Under the pieces are notes generated by a model, which was not told the origin of the DNA, searched no databases, and was given only the letters and a program-made list of their open reading frames with translations. 64,000 nucleotides of DNA from Aculops lycopersici (Eukaryota; Arthropoda; Arachnida; Trombidiformes; Eriophyidae). Shown here in pieces: positions 22,616-36,663 of the stretch (position 1 is its first letter; every line of letters starts with the position of its first letter). Both the position numbers and the translations under genes were made by a program. The DNA is taken from the NCBI GenBank assembly GCA_015350385.1, contig WNKI01000003.1, positions 2,892,849-2,956,848 on the forward strand. The letters run 5' to 3'.

Positions 22616-23072
22616 CACAAAAAGGGGGAATATCTCGCGCCAACAACAACCGGAGCGGCAACAACAGGTAAGCTACCTGATCTATTGTTGCTGTTTGCCG
22701 AGCAAATTGGCCGCTTAGTGTGGTCAACGACCCGCCGCCTTAGCGCGGGCGATCGAAGGCGAGCAGTGGCTAGACAGTAGCAACAAGCTGCCGGCGCGGA
22801 TAATCGGAAGCTGTCACCTCGAGATTGACTGAAAAATCGACTCGTCGCTACTGCCATTGCATCTGCAACAACTCAACTGAATCGCGCAAGTCTCCCTATC
22901 TAAATCTCCGCCTCGAACTTCATTCCATCTTTTCGCGGCTGAGATCGCGGTGAAGTTAGTGTTGTGTGAAGTTTACAATTGAAGTGAAAGAAAAATCGCC
23001 AGCAAGATACAGATATTTTCCAATCAAAAGCGAGTCTCTCATTTGTCTGCATCTCTTTGTACACTTGAGCAC

Positions 23073-23080
23073 AGGTAAGA
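23073..23080 (+). promoter_or_regulatory. Candidate recursive (ratchet) splice site 1
   Basis: A CT-rich stretch (23047-23061) leads to ACAG|GTAAGA, an acceptor directly abutting a donor at 23074/23075. It lies 775 bases into the proposed furrowed intron. Confidence 0.3.
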
Positions 23081-24089
23081 AGTGGAAGTCGAAGGCAAAG
23101 TCGCGGATAGGAAGGCCAAATGCCATTTGTTGCCGAGTCGCCAGTTGCAATGCTCGAGAAGAATCGGCCATCCAATTGGCCAAGTGAAGGCTGGCAACAA
23201 GTGGCACTCGAGTTTTACTCAACCTCTCAGTCTCCCATTTGTTGCCTCGCATTGTCGACTCGCTAGATCAAATAGCCAGCTAGATTCGGGCGCGAATCTT
23301 TACTTTGCAGTGACCAGTTTGCATCGGCGGTTGCGTTTGGCAAACTACACTGAAAATTCCGAGAAATAGTGAGAGGATCCACTGGAGCCAGAGTGTAAAT
23401 CCTCAACTTTTGAGCGGAGCTTGCAATGAATGTGCGCTTGAAAGAGAGAGATTTAAAGAAGCTCACGGGAAAGACGAGCAGGCAACTTGGCCATCAACAG
23501 GTGGCTGCTACCAATTGATTGTCTCGCAAGATCGACTGGCTGGCCACTTGATTGAGCGGCTAGCACCAATAGCAAGATCAACTTCACTCCCCTGTTGCCA
23601 CTTCGGTCATTCAAATTAGTGGGCGACTTTCCGTGTGCTCCTCTTATTCCAATCTCTCTTTCTCCCTCCCTCTTGACTCTGAAGTTGTCGAGAAACTCAA
23701 ATCAGTAGAGGCGGAGATACAGACGGACTAACTACTAGACTCAAGTGACTGTCTTTGTCTTAACTTCAAATCTCTGATAGTCGACGGCTTTCATCTGGCA
23801 ATTGGAGCTGTCGCTGCTCAACTTTTGGCTAAATTGACGACGAGTTAGCTTGAGCAACTTGAAACGTTTGTTTAAACAGGTGACAGCTTAACCAGCCTAC
23901 AAGCCGCAAACTAGTGAGTTGCTTAGTTATTGTTGCCAATTTCAGCTATCTGATTGTTGCTGCTATGATTTACCTGTTTGCTTTGCATATACCTAAAATT
24001 GGCACTCGTCGTCGTCGTCGTTGTCTACTATGATGTTTGTGTCGTCGTCGTCGTCGTCGTCTTGGTTGTCAGCGGTCGGAGCTTCGAAG

Positions 24090-24113
24090 AAACTCTACCT
24101 GATGGTAGAGTTT
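24090..24113. repeat. Short perfect hairpin, 10-bp stem and 4-base loop
   Basis: AAACTCTACC (24090-24099) and GGTAGAGTTT (24104-24113) are exact inverse complements separated by TGAT. Confidence 0.6.
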
Positions 24114-26102
24114 GATGGGCTAGCTATTTGAGTTGTCTAACTAAAGGGACGCATGCAAATGCAAGATCCCACAAAGAAGACAACGACCACGTCGACGACT
24201 GGCTGCAAAGAGAGAGAAGGAGATCCGTTGACTGGGACTCTGAGCGTCGTCGTCGTGTTTGCGCTTGAATTTAGATTTTAACAACCTGTTGCGCCTCTGG
24301 CGCCACGCTCTCACTTATCTTTGCAGCGCCACAGACTCGTTTGTCTGAGTTCAATGTTAACCCGCTATCTTTATCTCGGATGGGAACTCGAACAAGCGAA
24401 GCAAACCGGCCAGAGAGAAAGAGAGTTGAACGGAGAGTTAGGTGAGCAAGCAGCACCGGAACGGCAACAAGTTGCTATTGCTGGTGCTCGTGTTGGTGTT
24501 GTTGTAGTTGGTGCCAGAATAATAGTTTTAATAGTAACAACAACACGACAACCACCACTACAACAACAACAACTACTACTACTACTACTGCTACTCTGCG
24601 ACTGCAGAAACCAGAGAGAAGCGCGGCCATGAACACAATAGATATTCAAGCTCGGTGTTTGATTTCACTACCCAGAACCAGCAACACCATCACTGCCAGC
24701 GCCAAAAGGCACGCGCTTCGTATCCTCGATTTGGCCGTTGGAATCGATCGAATCTTAAAAATAAAGCGCGACTTTTGGCGGCCGCGTTTTCAACTCTACC
24801 TGTTGGGTGGCAGGAGATGGAGTTGAAAGAGCAGCTCGCCCTGTTCTCTAATGCATAGGGAGAGCTCACTCACTCACTCACTTGCTCATTTGCTTTGATG
24901 AACTCCGGACCCGCAAAGGCAAAATATTCATTCATTTTATTGAGTCGTCTGGCGCTGGTGGCATTTAAACAAAACTAACGGAGAGGCAAGCCGCTATCCC
25001 CAACCCGTCACTCTACGACCAGTTAACTCGTTCATCTGATTAGTCTTTTTGGCACGCGTGGCAGCCATAAAAGATGACTGCTCACTCAAAATTTGCGCTG
25101 GTCAGTCGGCCGCTCGATCATTGTGTGGCCATCGAAAGTTGTGTGCGCGAGTAAATTTATGCCATCGCTACTCAGTGGTGGTTTATCAAAACAAATGAGC
25201 CAGCCATTTAGTTGGCGCAGCTCGCTTGCCAGAAGGCTAACTAACTCACCAGTCCAACTTTAAAGTGGTTAGTGGTTATGCTGGTGGTGGTGGTGCCAAC
25301 ACAAAGGCGCCGAATGTCATGAGCAAAAACTGAATGCTGAATGATCATGGTTTGTTGGTCATAGAAACTTTACAATTTTCCATGGAGGATTTTGCATTAT
25401 TTAAAATTTTTACTCTCTCTCTTTCAATCTTTTCTTTTTTCTAGTTTCAAAAACTAAAATATTGGTTAAATGCGTCTAGCTAATATGCGAAATAATAATA
25501 ATAATGAAAACGGCAATTGAGTTTACCGGCACACTACCTCGCTGGTTGTTCAGCTGAGGCGCGTCGCACCTGTTGAATTTTCACAGCACTAGCTTGCCAG
25601 TCGATGAGCGCAACGACGGGCTCACAAGCTCGATGGCCATAACTAACCAGAATACAAAGGTGAATGTTAAAGTTATTTAGCCGCCAACATATTGGATCAA
25701 CGACTCGGCGCTCGTGTAATGTTATCCTTCAATGCGACGACTTACTCGTGCTTTTCCAAACCACCTAACCAACTAACCAACCAAAATCTCTAGAGTAAAG
25801 GCTGGAGCGTCTTAATTTTGTGCTAACTAACTGCGAGAAGATTATGACAACACACAAATACACAGAGAATGAAGATAATCAACGTACATTTCTCCCTGTT
25901 CGGCTGACAAGTTGTAGTTTTAAAGCAACCTGTTGCCGAATCGCTGATTGAGCTGGCCAACTATAGAAGCGATAACTTTGCACCAAACTCAATAGAAAAC
26001 TTGCTCGCACGCACAAAAACTCATTTGGCAACTAGCCACTGGACTAGATAACGAGCGAAAAACTAGCAAAAATTGAAGCAAGCAAGAGCAGAGGAGCCGA
26101 TT

Positions 26103-26162
26103 ATCATTATTATTGTTGTTGTTGTTATTATTATTATTATCATTATTATTATTGTTATTATG
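26103..26162. repeat. ATT/GTT trinucleotide microsatellite
   Basis: Interrupted ATT, GTT and ATC units over about 60 bases. Confidence 0.9.
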
Positions 26163-28354
26163 GCAACTTATCTGTCTCCTGTTTTGTTGCCGCCTTTAGT
26201 TAGCTCGTTGGTTTATTCATCTCCCCGTTGGTTCAATTTGAGTGTTTGCACGAGAAACAAGCTCGAGCTTGTAGAACCATAAGCTCACAGCAACAAGTGG
26301 TTTCGTTTGTAGTAGTGGTGCTAGTGGTGGTGGTGTTGGCCAAGAATAGAACTACTCGCTAAGGCACGAGTTGGCCATTTAATTTGCATAGCTGATTGGC
26401 CAAATTACCAGTTAGTTGGCTTCGTTTGGTCCACTCTAGTCTCGTCTCTTTTCGCCCCTTGTTCTGTCCAGTTGCTTGCTCACTGGCTTTCCTGTCGTTT
26501 CGCTTTTGTTAGCTCTCGTGTTCTTAATTGAATTGAATTCAAGGAAACCACGACAACAAGAATTGCAACAACAACGTAATAAGCGAGCGTGCAAAGTAAA
26601 CTCGCTAAACAAGCAAACGAGTGGAGGGGAAGGGGAATGACGACGCCAATGGAAAGGGCTCGTAAGGGAGAAAAGAAGAAGACGACGACGACGAAGAAGA
26701 AGATTCGTCTTGCCACTTCTCTCTCTCCCTCTCTCTCTCTCTCTGTTTGCAATACAACCAGTGTAGCAACAAGAGGCTGCTTTGTAAATTAGCAAACGCA
26801 TAACGTGCCGGCCAGCGTCCAAGTTAACTTGGACCGGCAAAGTCTCGCTCCGATCGAGATTCTAATCTTGCAGCTAATCTCGAGCTACAAGACGCGCGGC
26901 GTAAGCTCACCGATTGAGTAGGTTGCTTTGGCAAGCTAGCAGAGCGCAAAATCTTGCACCCACTTGGCGAGCGAATGAGCAAAACTAACCCAAACTAAAC
27001 TAACTAGTCGACACACGATGACCACTACCACTTGTTGCTGCATATCAGTCGGTCGCTGGGTCACTACTACTCTATTACGAGTTTAACTGGAAATTATTAT
27101 TCAAATATTTATTGTAAACTAGGCGCCAAGATGAGAGAGTAGAAAAAGTTTTGGTCTTTTTGCATCCCGATCGTCTAGCGGCAGGCTGAGATGTTGGCCT
27201 AGCCGCGGCTTTACCATTATGGCCAATCCAATCGAGAGCCAGTCAAACGACTGCAAGTTAAAGATGCAGTCACTTGAGAAGTTGGAGCAGCAAAAGCCAA
27301 CTGTTGTGGCTTAGCCATCAGCAGGTGGGCAAAGTGGCGGCCGCTCGAGTGGGAGAAAATCATTTAGTTGGTGGTAGCGGCGGCGGCGGCGGCGGCAGTT
27401 GCGACGTCGATGTCGACAACATTGCCACGAAGAGAGACTTACTTTCGCCGAGTCACTTTACTTAAAACTCCGTTAATTTTACTCCACCAAAGACTCGAAA
27501 GTTTTGTTGATTTTCTCCAGTCGCTATTTTGGCAAGCTAACGGTAACTCGCTTAGTGGTTGAGTTGGCAGCGACAAAGTTGAGGTTGAAAGCGAGTTTTA
27601 AAGGCAGCCTATGGATCGTTGGGAAGAGAGAAAAACTAGCCGCAATTTTAGAGTTGGTAAGGGAGAGAGAAAAAGTAAAAGTTTTTTTCTAAAACCTCTC
27701 CATCGAGTCCCTTGAGCTTGACACCATCTGGCTCGTAGATGGCCGAGCAACAAGTGGCCTCACCTGTAACTCTGGCAGATGGTTGAAAGGGGCGCATGAT
27801 GAATTTGTGCTGTCACTCGAGCCAACCAAACTCATCGATATTCTTTCTCGCTTTAGATTTTGCTCAAGAAACAAAGCAATAGAGCAAATCTCACGATTCA
27901 ATTGATAGGGATTCCCAATTGGTAAGTTGAGAGGGAAACGATCGATTATTCGAATCCAATTCCGCTGGGCTCACCTCGAGGGGCAGTGTTGAAGGGAGCG
28001 ACGTAAGCCCGAGCATCTCGCTCTATGGGCTCACATCGCCTACCCTCAACACACACAAACTTGCTAAACAAACGTCTTCCCCCTTTACACCTGCACAAGA
28101 ATACTTTGCTAGCCGACGGACTAGCAAATCGGGCAGAGCGAGTGTTTAGCGGCCGCACCGGACCGCGACCACTTGTTGCTGTGGTTCGGTTGTTGCGGTT
28201 TCTAAAGCTAGATTCAAGGAATAGATGAATGAATGAACGAGGGAAAGAGGAAGCAACGGAAACCATAAGGCACCTAGCCGCCGGTTGCCACTTTCACCTG
28301 CATGCAGGAGAGCAACTAGGAAGTGGCAAGCTCGAGGGAAGCGGCGCTGAGCGC

Positions 28355-28401
28355 AGATGCAAAATGCAGATGCAGATGCAAATGCAAATGCAAATGCAGA
28401 T
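28355..28401. repeat. ATGCAG/ATGCAA hexanucleotide repeat
   Basis: About eight tandem hexamers alternate ATGCAG and ATGCAA. ATGCAAAT (octamer/POU-like) occurs repeatedly as a by-product. Confidence 0.9.
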
Positions 28402-31400
28402 GCAAGCTCGACCGCAATACGAGCAACAACGGCAGCAATACTCGGCGCCGCTTGCCTTGTAATGAGCTCGAGGCGGCCGCCAACTTGTAACTGTCGCTTT
28501 CATAGAGTCAACCAAACTCGCGACCACCGACTTGCTTACCTGTCGATTGTTGCTCACCTGTTGCCAGTGTTCAATACCTTAGCCAGTGACCACAGTTTTC
28601 GGTTGGTCGGATGGGTAGCTAGCCGGCAGTTAGAGAGCAGCCAAAACCAACAACAAGTCGATATTTGCAAGTCACTTCACTTCAACTAGCTGTCGTCTAT
28701 CTATCTATCTATCTGTCGGATGGTCGGTCCGTTCTTCCATCTATCTATCGCTTGCCTGCTTACTTTCACGGCTTTCCACTTTCTAGTTTTACCTTTGGCA
28801 ATATGATTTCTCTCGCGCTCGCCAGGTAACTCGCTAAGTTATCTGAAAGTGTGGCGCCAGGCAGAGTAAGTCACCAGACTGGCTAGCTGCCGGCTCGCTA
28901 GCTCGCCAATCGTGTGTAACTGCGCGCCGACTGCCAGCTGTACACTTACCTGCACAATTACAATGTAATCATGATTTCCCAAGTCGACTGGTGAGTTGAG
29001 TAGAGTAGAGTTGAGTCAACTCGAGCCAACTTCTGGAAGCCGAACGCCAGGTAGCATGTAAAGGGATGGCGCAACGCGTCTCTAGTCGCCTTTAGTTGTC
29101 CTATGGCTTGCACATCTCCCTCTCGTGTCCACTGAATGTGCCACTCTTATATGGATTGGTGCCTTATGATTTCTCACATAGTTGGCCACATTAGCAACAA
29201 TGTCCTGTTGGATTCATATATACATACACATATATCTGCAAGGTAGCGGATGGAGAATCGATGATGATAATAATCATAATGATGGCAAAATTTCTATCTC
29301 CGCTGGCCCAGTGAGAGAAGTGGCAACTATGTGGCCAACTAACTGGTCAACTTTCATCTCTCCCCCTCCCTCTCTCTCTCTCTGTTAAGTATTGCGGTTT
29401 GAGCAAATCAGGGTCTCAGTCGACTCGCCAGCTAGCTGGCGACTTGTTGCCTCGCCCGAGCTAGCCAATCGAGATCTCGCCAACTTCCTGTGAGTCGCTG
29501 TACCTGGGAAGTGGAGGAGCTAAGTTGCTCACTGTTCGACTTGTTGCCGGGAGTTGTGTTTCAAGTTTCGAGAGCAAGTGAGCGAGTGAGTGGGCAAACC
29601 AAGACTTTAGTCACACCAGTCAAGTGGCCAAAACAAACAACTCAAACTCGGGGACTCTCACTCGATCCGTCATGTTGCTGTTGTTTCAACTTGCTCGACT
29701 TGCGATTCGTATCAGATGTCCGGCGGCCGCTGAATCGCGGCAACCATGCTCGTCTCTCGTCCGCTTTCTGCGGTTTGCAATCTCAGCCACGCGGTTGAGA
29801 TGGTGTTCAAATTCAACTACGTCGCATGATAAACTTACATAATACAACGACGATTACCTACAAGCTGGCGCTTGCGAAATGATGGATCTCAATGAGAGCG
29901 CGCCAGTTTGGTTTCACTCTCGCCAGCTCGTTGGTGACCGAAAAGCGAGATCAGAAGCAACCTGTTGCTAGTTTAGATGGCCGACCAAATTTTCGCTAGT
30001 GGGCGAGCCACCGCTTGACAAAGAATCGGTGATGCGACGAGTCAAATGGAGAACTCGCTGGGAACACACAACCCGTTAGGTTTTAGATGGTTACTTTAAT
30101 CTGGCCTTTTGCCGCCATTATTTTTAACCAACACAGAGCCAAGGCGAGCGCTCCAACTGGGTGAGTCATTCTTCTTTTGAATTTACCTGTTCATACTTTA
30201 CCCGAGTTGCATTCATTCACAACAGCAAATGATTGAGCCGGCTCAGTCATTTGGTTGCATTGACCAACCAGGTATTCAGTTTCGAGTGTCCTTCGCGCGC
30301 TTCGTTCAACTCGAAGCAAATGTATGGCTCCGGGCGTCTGAAACTCGCTGAATGACTGGCCGGCTTGCTAGCCAGTCGAGACGCTGGGAATTGGATCGGG
30401 ACTCGAGTCGGTTGGTTCGAGGGAGATGAGATGACGATAGACTTGCGGCCACGAGTTGAAGTTGGCAACATGCAAAGCGACCAGGTGAAGTGGAGATCGA
30501 GCGAGCGAGCTATAGAGGGAGAGCGAAGGGGAGAGAGAGAGAGAGAAACAAAAGTGGGAGAACTAGTCCGTCTCAAGTGGCCAGGCGGCAATACGTGAGC
30601 GGCTAAGGCTTTGAAAAGGCGCCCTAAAATATCATCTGGCGAGCGAGCAAACGAATGAAAAAGGGCCAGCTCGGCGCCAAATGAGCAACACGAGCTTGTG
30701 TGCTGTCGAAAACACACTCGCTCATTCACACCCACACACACACTCACATATACACGTGATCCTGGCAAGCTAGCTGGGCCATAGCCTTTCTTTGCTCGTC
30801 GCCTGTCGATGGCAAGTGGTGCACTCGCTTTTGGTGGCAATCGGGCGGCTCTAGTTGCGACGAGCAACCGAGCGACCGAGTTCCTCGTCGGTATTAGTGT
30901 GAGCGAGCGAGTAGTGGACGCCAGCAACAAGTGGCCGGCGCAAAACTGAATTGTGGTTCGCGAGTAAGAGAGAAAGCAAACGTCGAACTCTATTAGTCAA
31001 ATGAACTCGTGGTCGTGTTTCTCGTGTGTCTTACTTGCCGGCCGACTGGCTGTCCATACGGCGAAAGTTTAACTTCAAGCACCAACGACAATGACCAACC
31101 AAAACTCTCGGCTATTCGATCCTCTCTAGCAGCGGGCATTCAATTGACCATGAAGCCTCCTCTCTCGACTGGCTCAACGAGTCTGCCCGAGTGAAAGCCG
31201 ACAAGTTGTTGCTGCTCACCTGTTCTCATTTGTTTTCGTAACAAACGCGCTAAGTCGTTAATAATAATAATAATGTTCTCATGATTCAATTGAACATCAT
31301 AGACAGAGAGAGAGAGAGGGACGCCAAGACAACGTTGATTCCCACTATGGACATGAGCAGCAGCAGCGGCGACAACAATAGCATCAACAGCTGATGCGAG

Positions 31401-31457
31401 TGCAACTACCTGTTGCACTTTGTCTTTGCCTTATTCTTGTACAGCGAATAACACTTA

Positions 31458-31493
31458 CAAGTGGGCGCCCAGGTGGATGCTGCCACTTGTTGC
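31458..31493. promoter_or_regulatory. Cluster of three CAAGTGG/CAGGTGG-type words
   Basis: CAAGTGGG (31458), CAGGTGG (31470) and CCACTTGTTGC (31483-31493) lie within 36 bases. The cores match Snail/Scratch-type E-boxes (CAGGTG) and the related CAAGTG word. Function is inferred. Confidence 0.35.
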
Positions 31494-33033
31494 TCACGCC
31501 CGCCCGCCGGCCGCCGACAACAGCACTCGGTGACAAAAAATTGGAGCGCGACGAAGTTAAGTTTTCTCCCTAACTCGATGGTTTAGCAGGAAATTAAACG
31601 TTCTGCTTTAATTAGTCCAACCGTCTAGCTAAAACTCGCTCCTCGCTCCCGAGTTGATCCAGGTGACTGTGCGTTTCTCTAGCCTGCTTGTCTACCTGTC
31701 TGCCAGTGTAACGGTCTACTCATTAGCTTTGTGCGCTAAATCAAATGGCCAATGCAAGTCAACTTGTCGTCGTTGTTGCTGCTGCCGACGCTCTTGGCTA
31801 ATGCGATTCGCTCTCTTTCTTTCCTCTCCCTGTCCCTCTCCTCTCGGCGTAGCTTTGCATTCGTCGTCATCGTGAAAGAAGAGCGAACGGAGAAATACTC
31901 CTTGCCTCTTCCCCTCGAGTTGAATTCCTCCTCTTCAATTTCTACTCGAACCCGAAAGCTTGAAGCCTCGAGATCCAAGCCAACTGTCTCGACAAAAGTT
32001 GACAGTTATTATTCAATTGTTTAGCGAGCGAGAGGGAACAAAAACAAAACTAGATCACTCTGAGCAACATCCACGACTTTGCGCCTGTAAAAAGAATATT
32101 CACCTGTCGCCATTGTGTCGCTGCATTTCCAAGCGAAGTCAACTCGATTTTATCCCGCGACGACAACCCGTAACTAGGGAAAGTCTTTGTCTCTTGGCCC
32201 TTCTTCTGGCCATTGAATCTGCTCATTGGAACTAGCTCAAGAATGTCTACTATTGAGTTTGATGGTTAGCAAAAAATTGCGTCTCACTCTCACTTTATCC
32301 TCTTTTATGAGACTAACGAGTTGTGGTACTAAGCGGCCATTCACGCCAAATTAATTCAATTTCGCCCAAGGTAACGCAAGCAGACGAGTAGCAACGACGA
32401 AGACGACCACAAGCTGACCGGAAGAGTGGCTATTGTGTCCAGTTAGCTCATGATCGCTGCTAACTGCTATGTTATCGAGAAGGAGAGGGAGAGAGAAAGG
32501 AATGGAGCACACAAAATTTCGTACAAAAGTAATATTTAATACAAAATCATCATCATCTCGCTCGATGTCGTCGTTGTCATATAACTGAATTAAAAAAGTC
32601 AGGTGGTTTCAATGGAAACCTGTGAGTTCGTGAGTCACGCGCTCGACAGCGACTTTAGCTTACAAACAACAACCTGTTGCTTCTCGCTTGTTTCCACTCT
32701 CGCTCTTTAAACTTGCAAAATCTTCGTCTCGCTATTCGAGGTAAAAAAACCATAAAGTTCAAAGTGAATTGTTCAAAATCAACCACAAAGTTGCAAACCA
32801 TTCTCATGGTAGGTGACTAACGAGATGACGACAACGACGACGACGCTCAAGTGAACGCTTTTCTTTTCAAGTATTAAGTTTCGCTTGCTTGGAACTCGGA
32901 CCCAAACCAAAGAGATGGAATGAATCTCGATTTCATTCATTACGATTCTACCAGTTGAGTTTGCTGCTACTCGGTTGCTCGCTGTTGTTTGAGATCGAAA
33001 GTCATAATCTCGTTAGTGTCGCTCGTGATTTTC

Positions 33034-33041
33034 AGGTAAGT
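33034..33041 (+). promoter_or_regulatory. Candidate recursive (ratchet) splice site 2
   Basis: GATTTTCAG|GTAAGTC: a consensus acceptor (AG 33034-33035) runs directly into a consensus donor (33036), the arrangement of insect recursive splice sites in long introns. It is about 10.7 kb into the proposed furrowed intron. The preceding frame (about 32916-33035) has a hydrophobic stretch but no ATG, so an ordinary exon is also conceivable. Confidence 0.4.
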
Positions 33042-33359
33042 CTCTCTGTCTTTGTGTGTCGAGTTGACGACGACGACCATGATGACGCCGACTTACCCTT
33101 TCTTGTGCCACCAACTTACCTGCTGACCGTTGTCGGAATCAACAGGTTGCCAGCAGCTAATCATAAAGCTCGTAATTGAACCGCAGCGTTAGCTACTCAC
33201 TCGCTTGCTTACTCACAGTCACAATCGAGCGTCAACCGCAAGTTGCACAAACCAAACTGGCAAGTGGCAGCACGGAGTCAACGACAGAGATAGAGATAAG
33301 TAGTCGGCTAGGAGGACTGAAAGTTTGAAAAGTTTCAATTCATTGGCGACGGCGTCATA

Positions 33360-33381
33360 CAAGTGGCTGACCACTTGTTGC
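33360..33381. promoter_or_regulatory. Inverted pair of CAAGTGG words
   Basis: CAAGTGG (33360-33366), four-base spacer CTGA, then CCACTTG (33371-33377), extended to CCACTTGTTGC. This is a perfect dyad suited to a dimeric factor; the role is inferred. Confidence 0.35.
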
Positions 33382-36300
33382 GTTGCGCGCCTGGCCCGCG
33401 GCAACGGATCGTAAAAAGGCCACTGCTAGTGGCTAGCTGGACGAGTCGAGTCGAGCTGACTGGGCGCCGCAAGGCGCCAACAGGTCGCCTCTTGGTTTTG
33501 ATCTCTTCAACTCGGTCCGTTGAATCATATTGTTGCCCAACTCACGCTCGTTTTATGTGTCTCGAGGCGCAGAGAAAAGGGGAGCAAGCGGAAGAGTTTG
33601 CGCTGCTACTACAAGTCTAGTGGCTACAAAGTAGACAGCGTCGAGCCTCGCCTCTCGACATCCATCATCACCCACAAGTCGAGAGCAACAAGTGGTTGTT
33701 CAGCGCCCGATTGATTAACTTCCAGCCTCAAATGTCGACGATGGCGAGATGAAGCAACTAAATGGTTGAGATTCCAGGTGCAATGGCCAGTTGTTATGAA
33801 ATTTGCACTCAATAACAGCAACAAGTAGCTACCCGGCTCAGGTTTATTGACTGGCCGGCTAGCTTGCCAATTTTTCGCTCGAATGCATTAACATTAATGG
33901 CCGACGGCTCCTTTATCTAAAGTGGCTTGGCAAATGTGCGACTCACTGGGCTACTACTACCAACTTAAATCTAAACTCTTCCCGTCCAAAACGATTGATT
34001 GGCTAAATTGATTTCTAGTATCTCCTCTCTGGAGTGGCGATAGCAATCGCAAGACATTCAGGCATAGACGACTCGCCTGGTTATTCTAGCGACAGGAAGA
34101 AAATTCAAAGATCTCTAAAGAGAGATTATAAAATAGTCTCGACTCTTCGACAATCTACAGCTTAGCAAGTGGCCAACAGCCGGCTTCCTGTCCAGTTTAA
34201 AGGCTAGGCAACGCTCGGGAGTTCGAGTTGGCCACTCGAGTGTCCGCAAATTGCAGGCTTCATATCAACTATCCGATTGACTGATTGACAAACTGCGTTT
34301 CAATTCAATTCAATAATACTCAAACTGGGTGCCATCTCAGAGGCAACAGGTTGATTCTCGTGCTGTTTGTCATTTTTATAAATGGCAAATAGAATTTCCA
34401 TCATTCGCCGAAAGATTTGGCGCCCAACTTATTGAAATTCAACTAAAATCTTGCATTTGCGAAAAATCCCACCTGTTTCCTCGACCAACCGACTACCTGT
34501 GATTGATCGACTCCACTCTACCTGACTGAAACCTTGCCTTGTCCTGTCCTCCGACCAGCGCGCCTATGCGAGAGATTGATTGCCAGTAAATTGCGCCACC
34601 GACACCTTGAGCTTTAGGGGGGATTTGCGCGTTGATTGGGTGCTCGCGTTTTATCACGAATTTCCTTTTTGATTTCGTGAAAGATGAACTTTATTTCACC
34701 TTCTCTATCTAGTTTCTCTTGATACTAAATGAGCATGAGAAGAAACTTCAATTCCCTCTCAATAAATCGATTTTATGGCCGTGAGATTCTTTTTGCCTCT
34801 TGCAACTCGTCGCGTCTCCTCTCATCTCATCTAATCTCGGCTAGTCCATGTTGGTTGGTTGGTTTCTTGATTAGTGCCACTAGCTAATTAGTCGGCCAAT
34901 AAAAGCAGCGACCAACTAGTCGGTTGCTTGTGGGAAGGAGTTGAGGCGGAAAGTAGGAGTAAAATGAACCCGTTGCCACTGCCGCTGGCCAATTCAACTT
35001 TTATTTTCGGAACCACAGCAAGTTGTTGACAAACTTCCTCTACAACTTTCGCTGTGTTTGTCGCAACCAATTAGACAGGTTGTCCAGTGGTCGTCAGATG
35101 AAATGTTAATGGAAGAGGAGAGCTATAAAAGTTGAGGTTCCAAACAGCGGGCTAATTAGTTAGTCGGCGGCACTCATCTCATCTCATCTACCTGGCCACA
35201 GGTGAGCCAACTGGCCAAGTTTCCGTTGAACTTTAGTGAACCGCTCTCTTGAACACGACAAGAGAGCGGAAGCTGGTTGCTGCCGAATCTTGGCAAGCGA
35301 GCGAGAAGCAAAACAACACAATGACTCTTCTCAGATTAGAATTGTTGAGATTAAAGAGTAAATTTGCCCTCTCGTTTGTTTTTTGTCTGTTTGTTTTCTT
35401 CTTTGCAAAAATGTTGACTTGTTGAGAAGATCTAAACCCAGGCGACGACATGAAACTCGAGCCACTAGTCATCAGTTAGTCGATTTGAAGTAAAAAACGG
35501 AAGCCAACAACTAAATGGAAAGCCGAAAAAGCCACCTGTTGACGGAGCGTCTGTCTGTCGCCAATTTCCATTGTAGATAACTCGGCAGCTTAAGTCATTA
35601 GCCGTGTGCTCCAGTCTTAGCGGCTTTAGACGGGCGCAACAGCCACCTGTGGCTAAAGTAGGATTCTCGCCACCGCCTCTGTAATTGCCAATGTTGCTTA
35701 AGTTTTCATTGCTGCTGTTACACTGTCTTTCGTCTCAAACTAAGCCGACTAGCGAGCTTTACGTCTATCTCTCCCTCTCTTTCTCCCAGTGGCAACTACA
35801 AGTCTCCTCTCAACTAAAAAGAGCGACCGCAAACAGATTGCCGCTAAGATTGAACGCCTCGTTGCGCTCACCTGTGGAATTTTTGCTCTTGCAACGAGGA
35901 GAAGATGGATAAACTTTGAACAGAGCCTTAGCAACAGGTGCCGTTGTTTCTATTTTCAATAGGAAGTCTCGCCTTAAGCGCTGGCAAAACTCTGGCCGCT
36001 TTTGCTGTTGCGTCTCTTTGAGATAAACGCAAGGCAAACTCTCTCTCTCTCCCCCTACACTTGCGGTTTTGGTGTACGGAAAATGCGATTGTGTCAACCT
36101 CTCGGTATCAGAGGCTATCAACCACACCACTGGAGGCAAGCGAGGAAAGTTGCGAAAGTGGCGCTGCGGTTGTAAGGACTCTCCCATGTGTCTTACCAGG
36201 ACAAGTAACTAAAGCCCACCTATTTCTTTCCTTCTCTCGCCCATCTCTAGCTAGTTTGCTAAGCTGAGGCGGCAGGGCGGCAACAGTCGAGATGGCTGAA

Positions 36301-36663
36301 GCAACTTGCCCACAAGCCGCTACTGACTAAACAGCAGATTGTAGTAGCTAATGATCTACCTGATGATGATGATGATGATTACGAGAAAGAAGAGGAGGAG
36401 GACGAGGATGCTTTTGACGATCTAGCCGGCTAGCTTGAGATTTCAAATCGTCCAACTCTCACTCGCTTGTTTGTTTTGCTCGTCTTCCACCAACCGACAA
36501 CTTGAAGTCAAAACGACACAAGCCAATGACAAGCTACTGCAGGTCGCCGCATAAACTTCCGGCGTCCACTAGCCTGTTCATGTTGCACTCCTATCTTGTT
36601 GTATTTGTGTGTTTGTAAATGGGAATGCTTCATGCTCAACAAGCGTAACATTAGCCCACTAGT

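Noticed and set aside
22573..28714. Tandem short repeats that might suggest a CRISPR-like array
   Set aside because: These are ordinary eukaryotic microsatellites without unique spacers; no CRISPR is expected or seen.
32889..33035. Hydrophobic frame ending exactly at CAG|GTAAGT, as a possible signal exon
   Set aside because: No in-frame ATG before the hydrophobic segment; a recursive splice site explains the donor-acceptor pair more simply.
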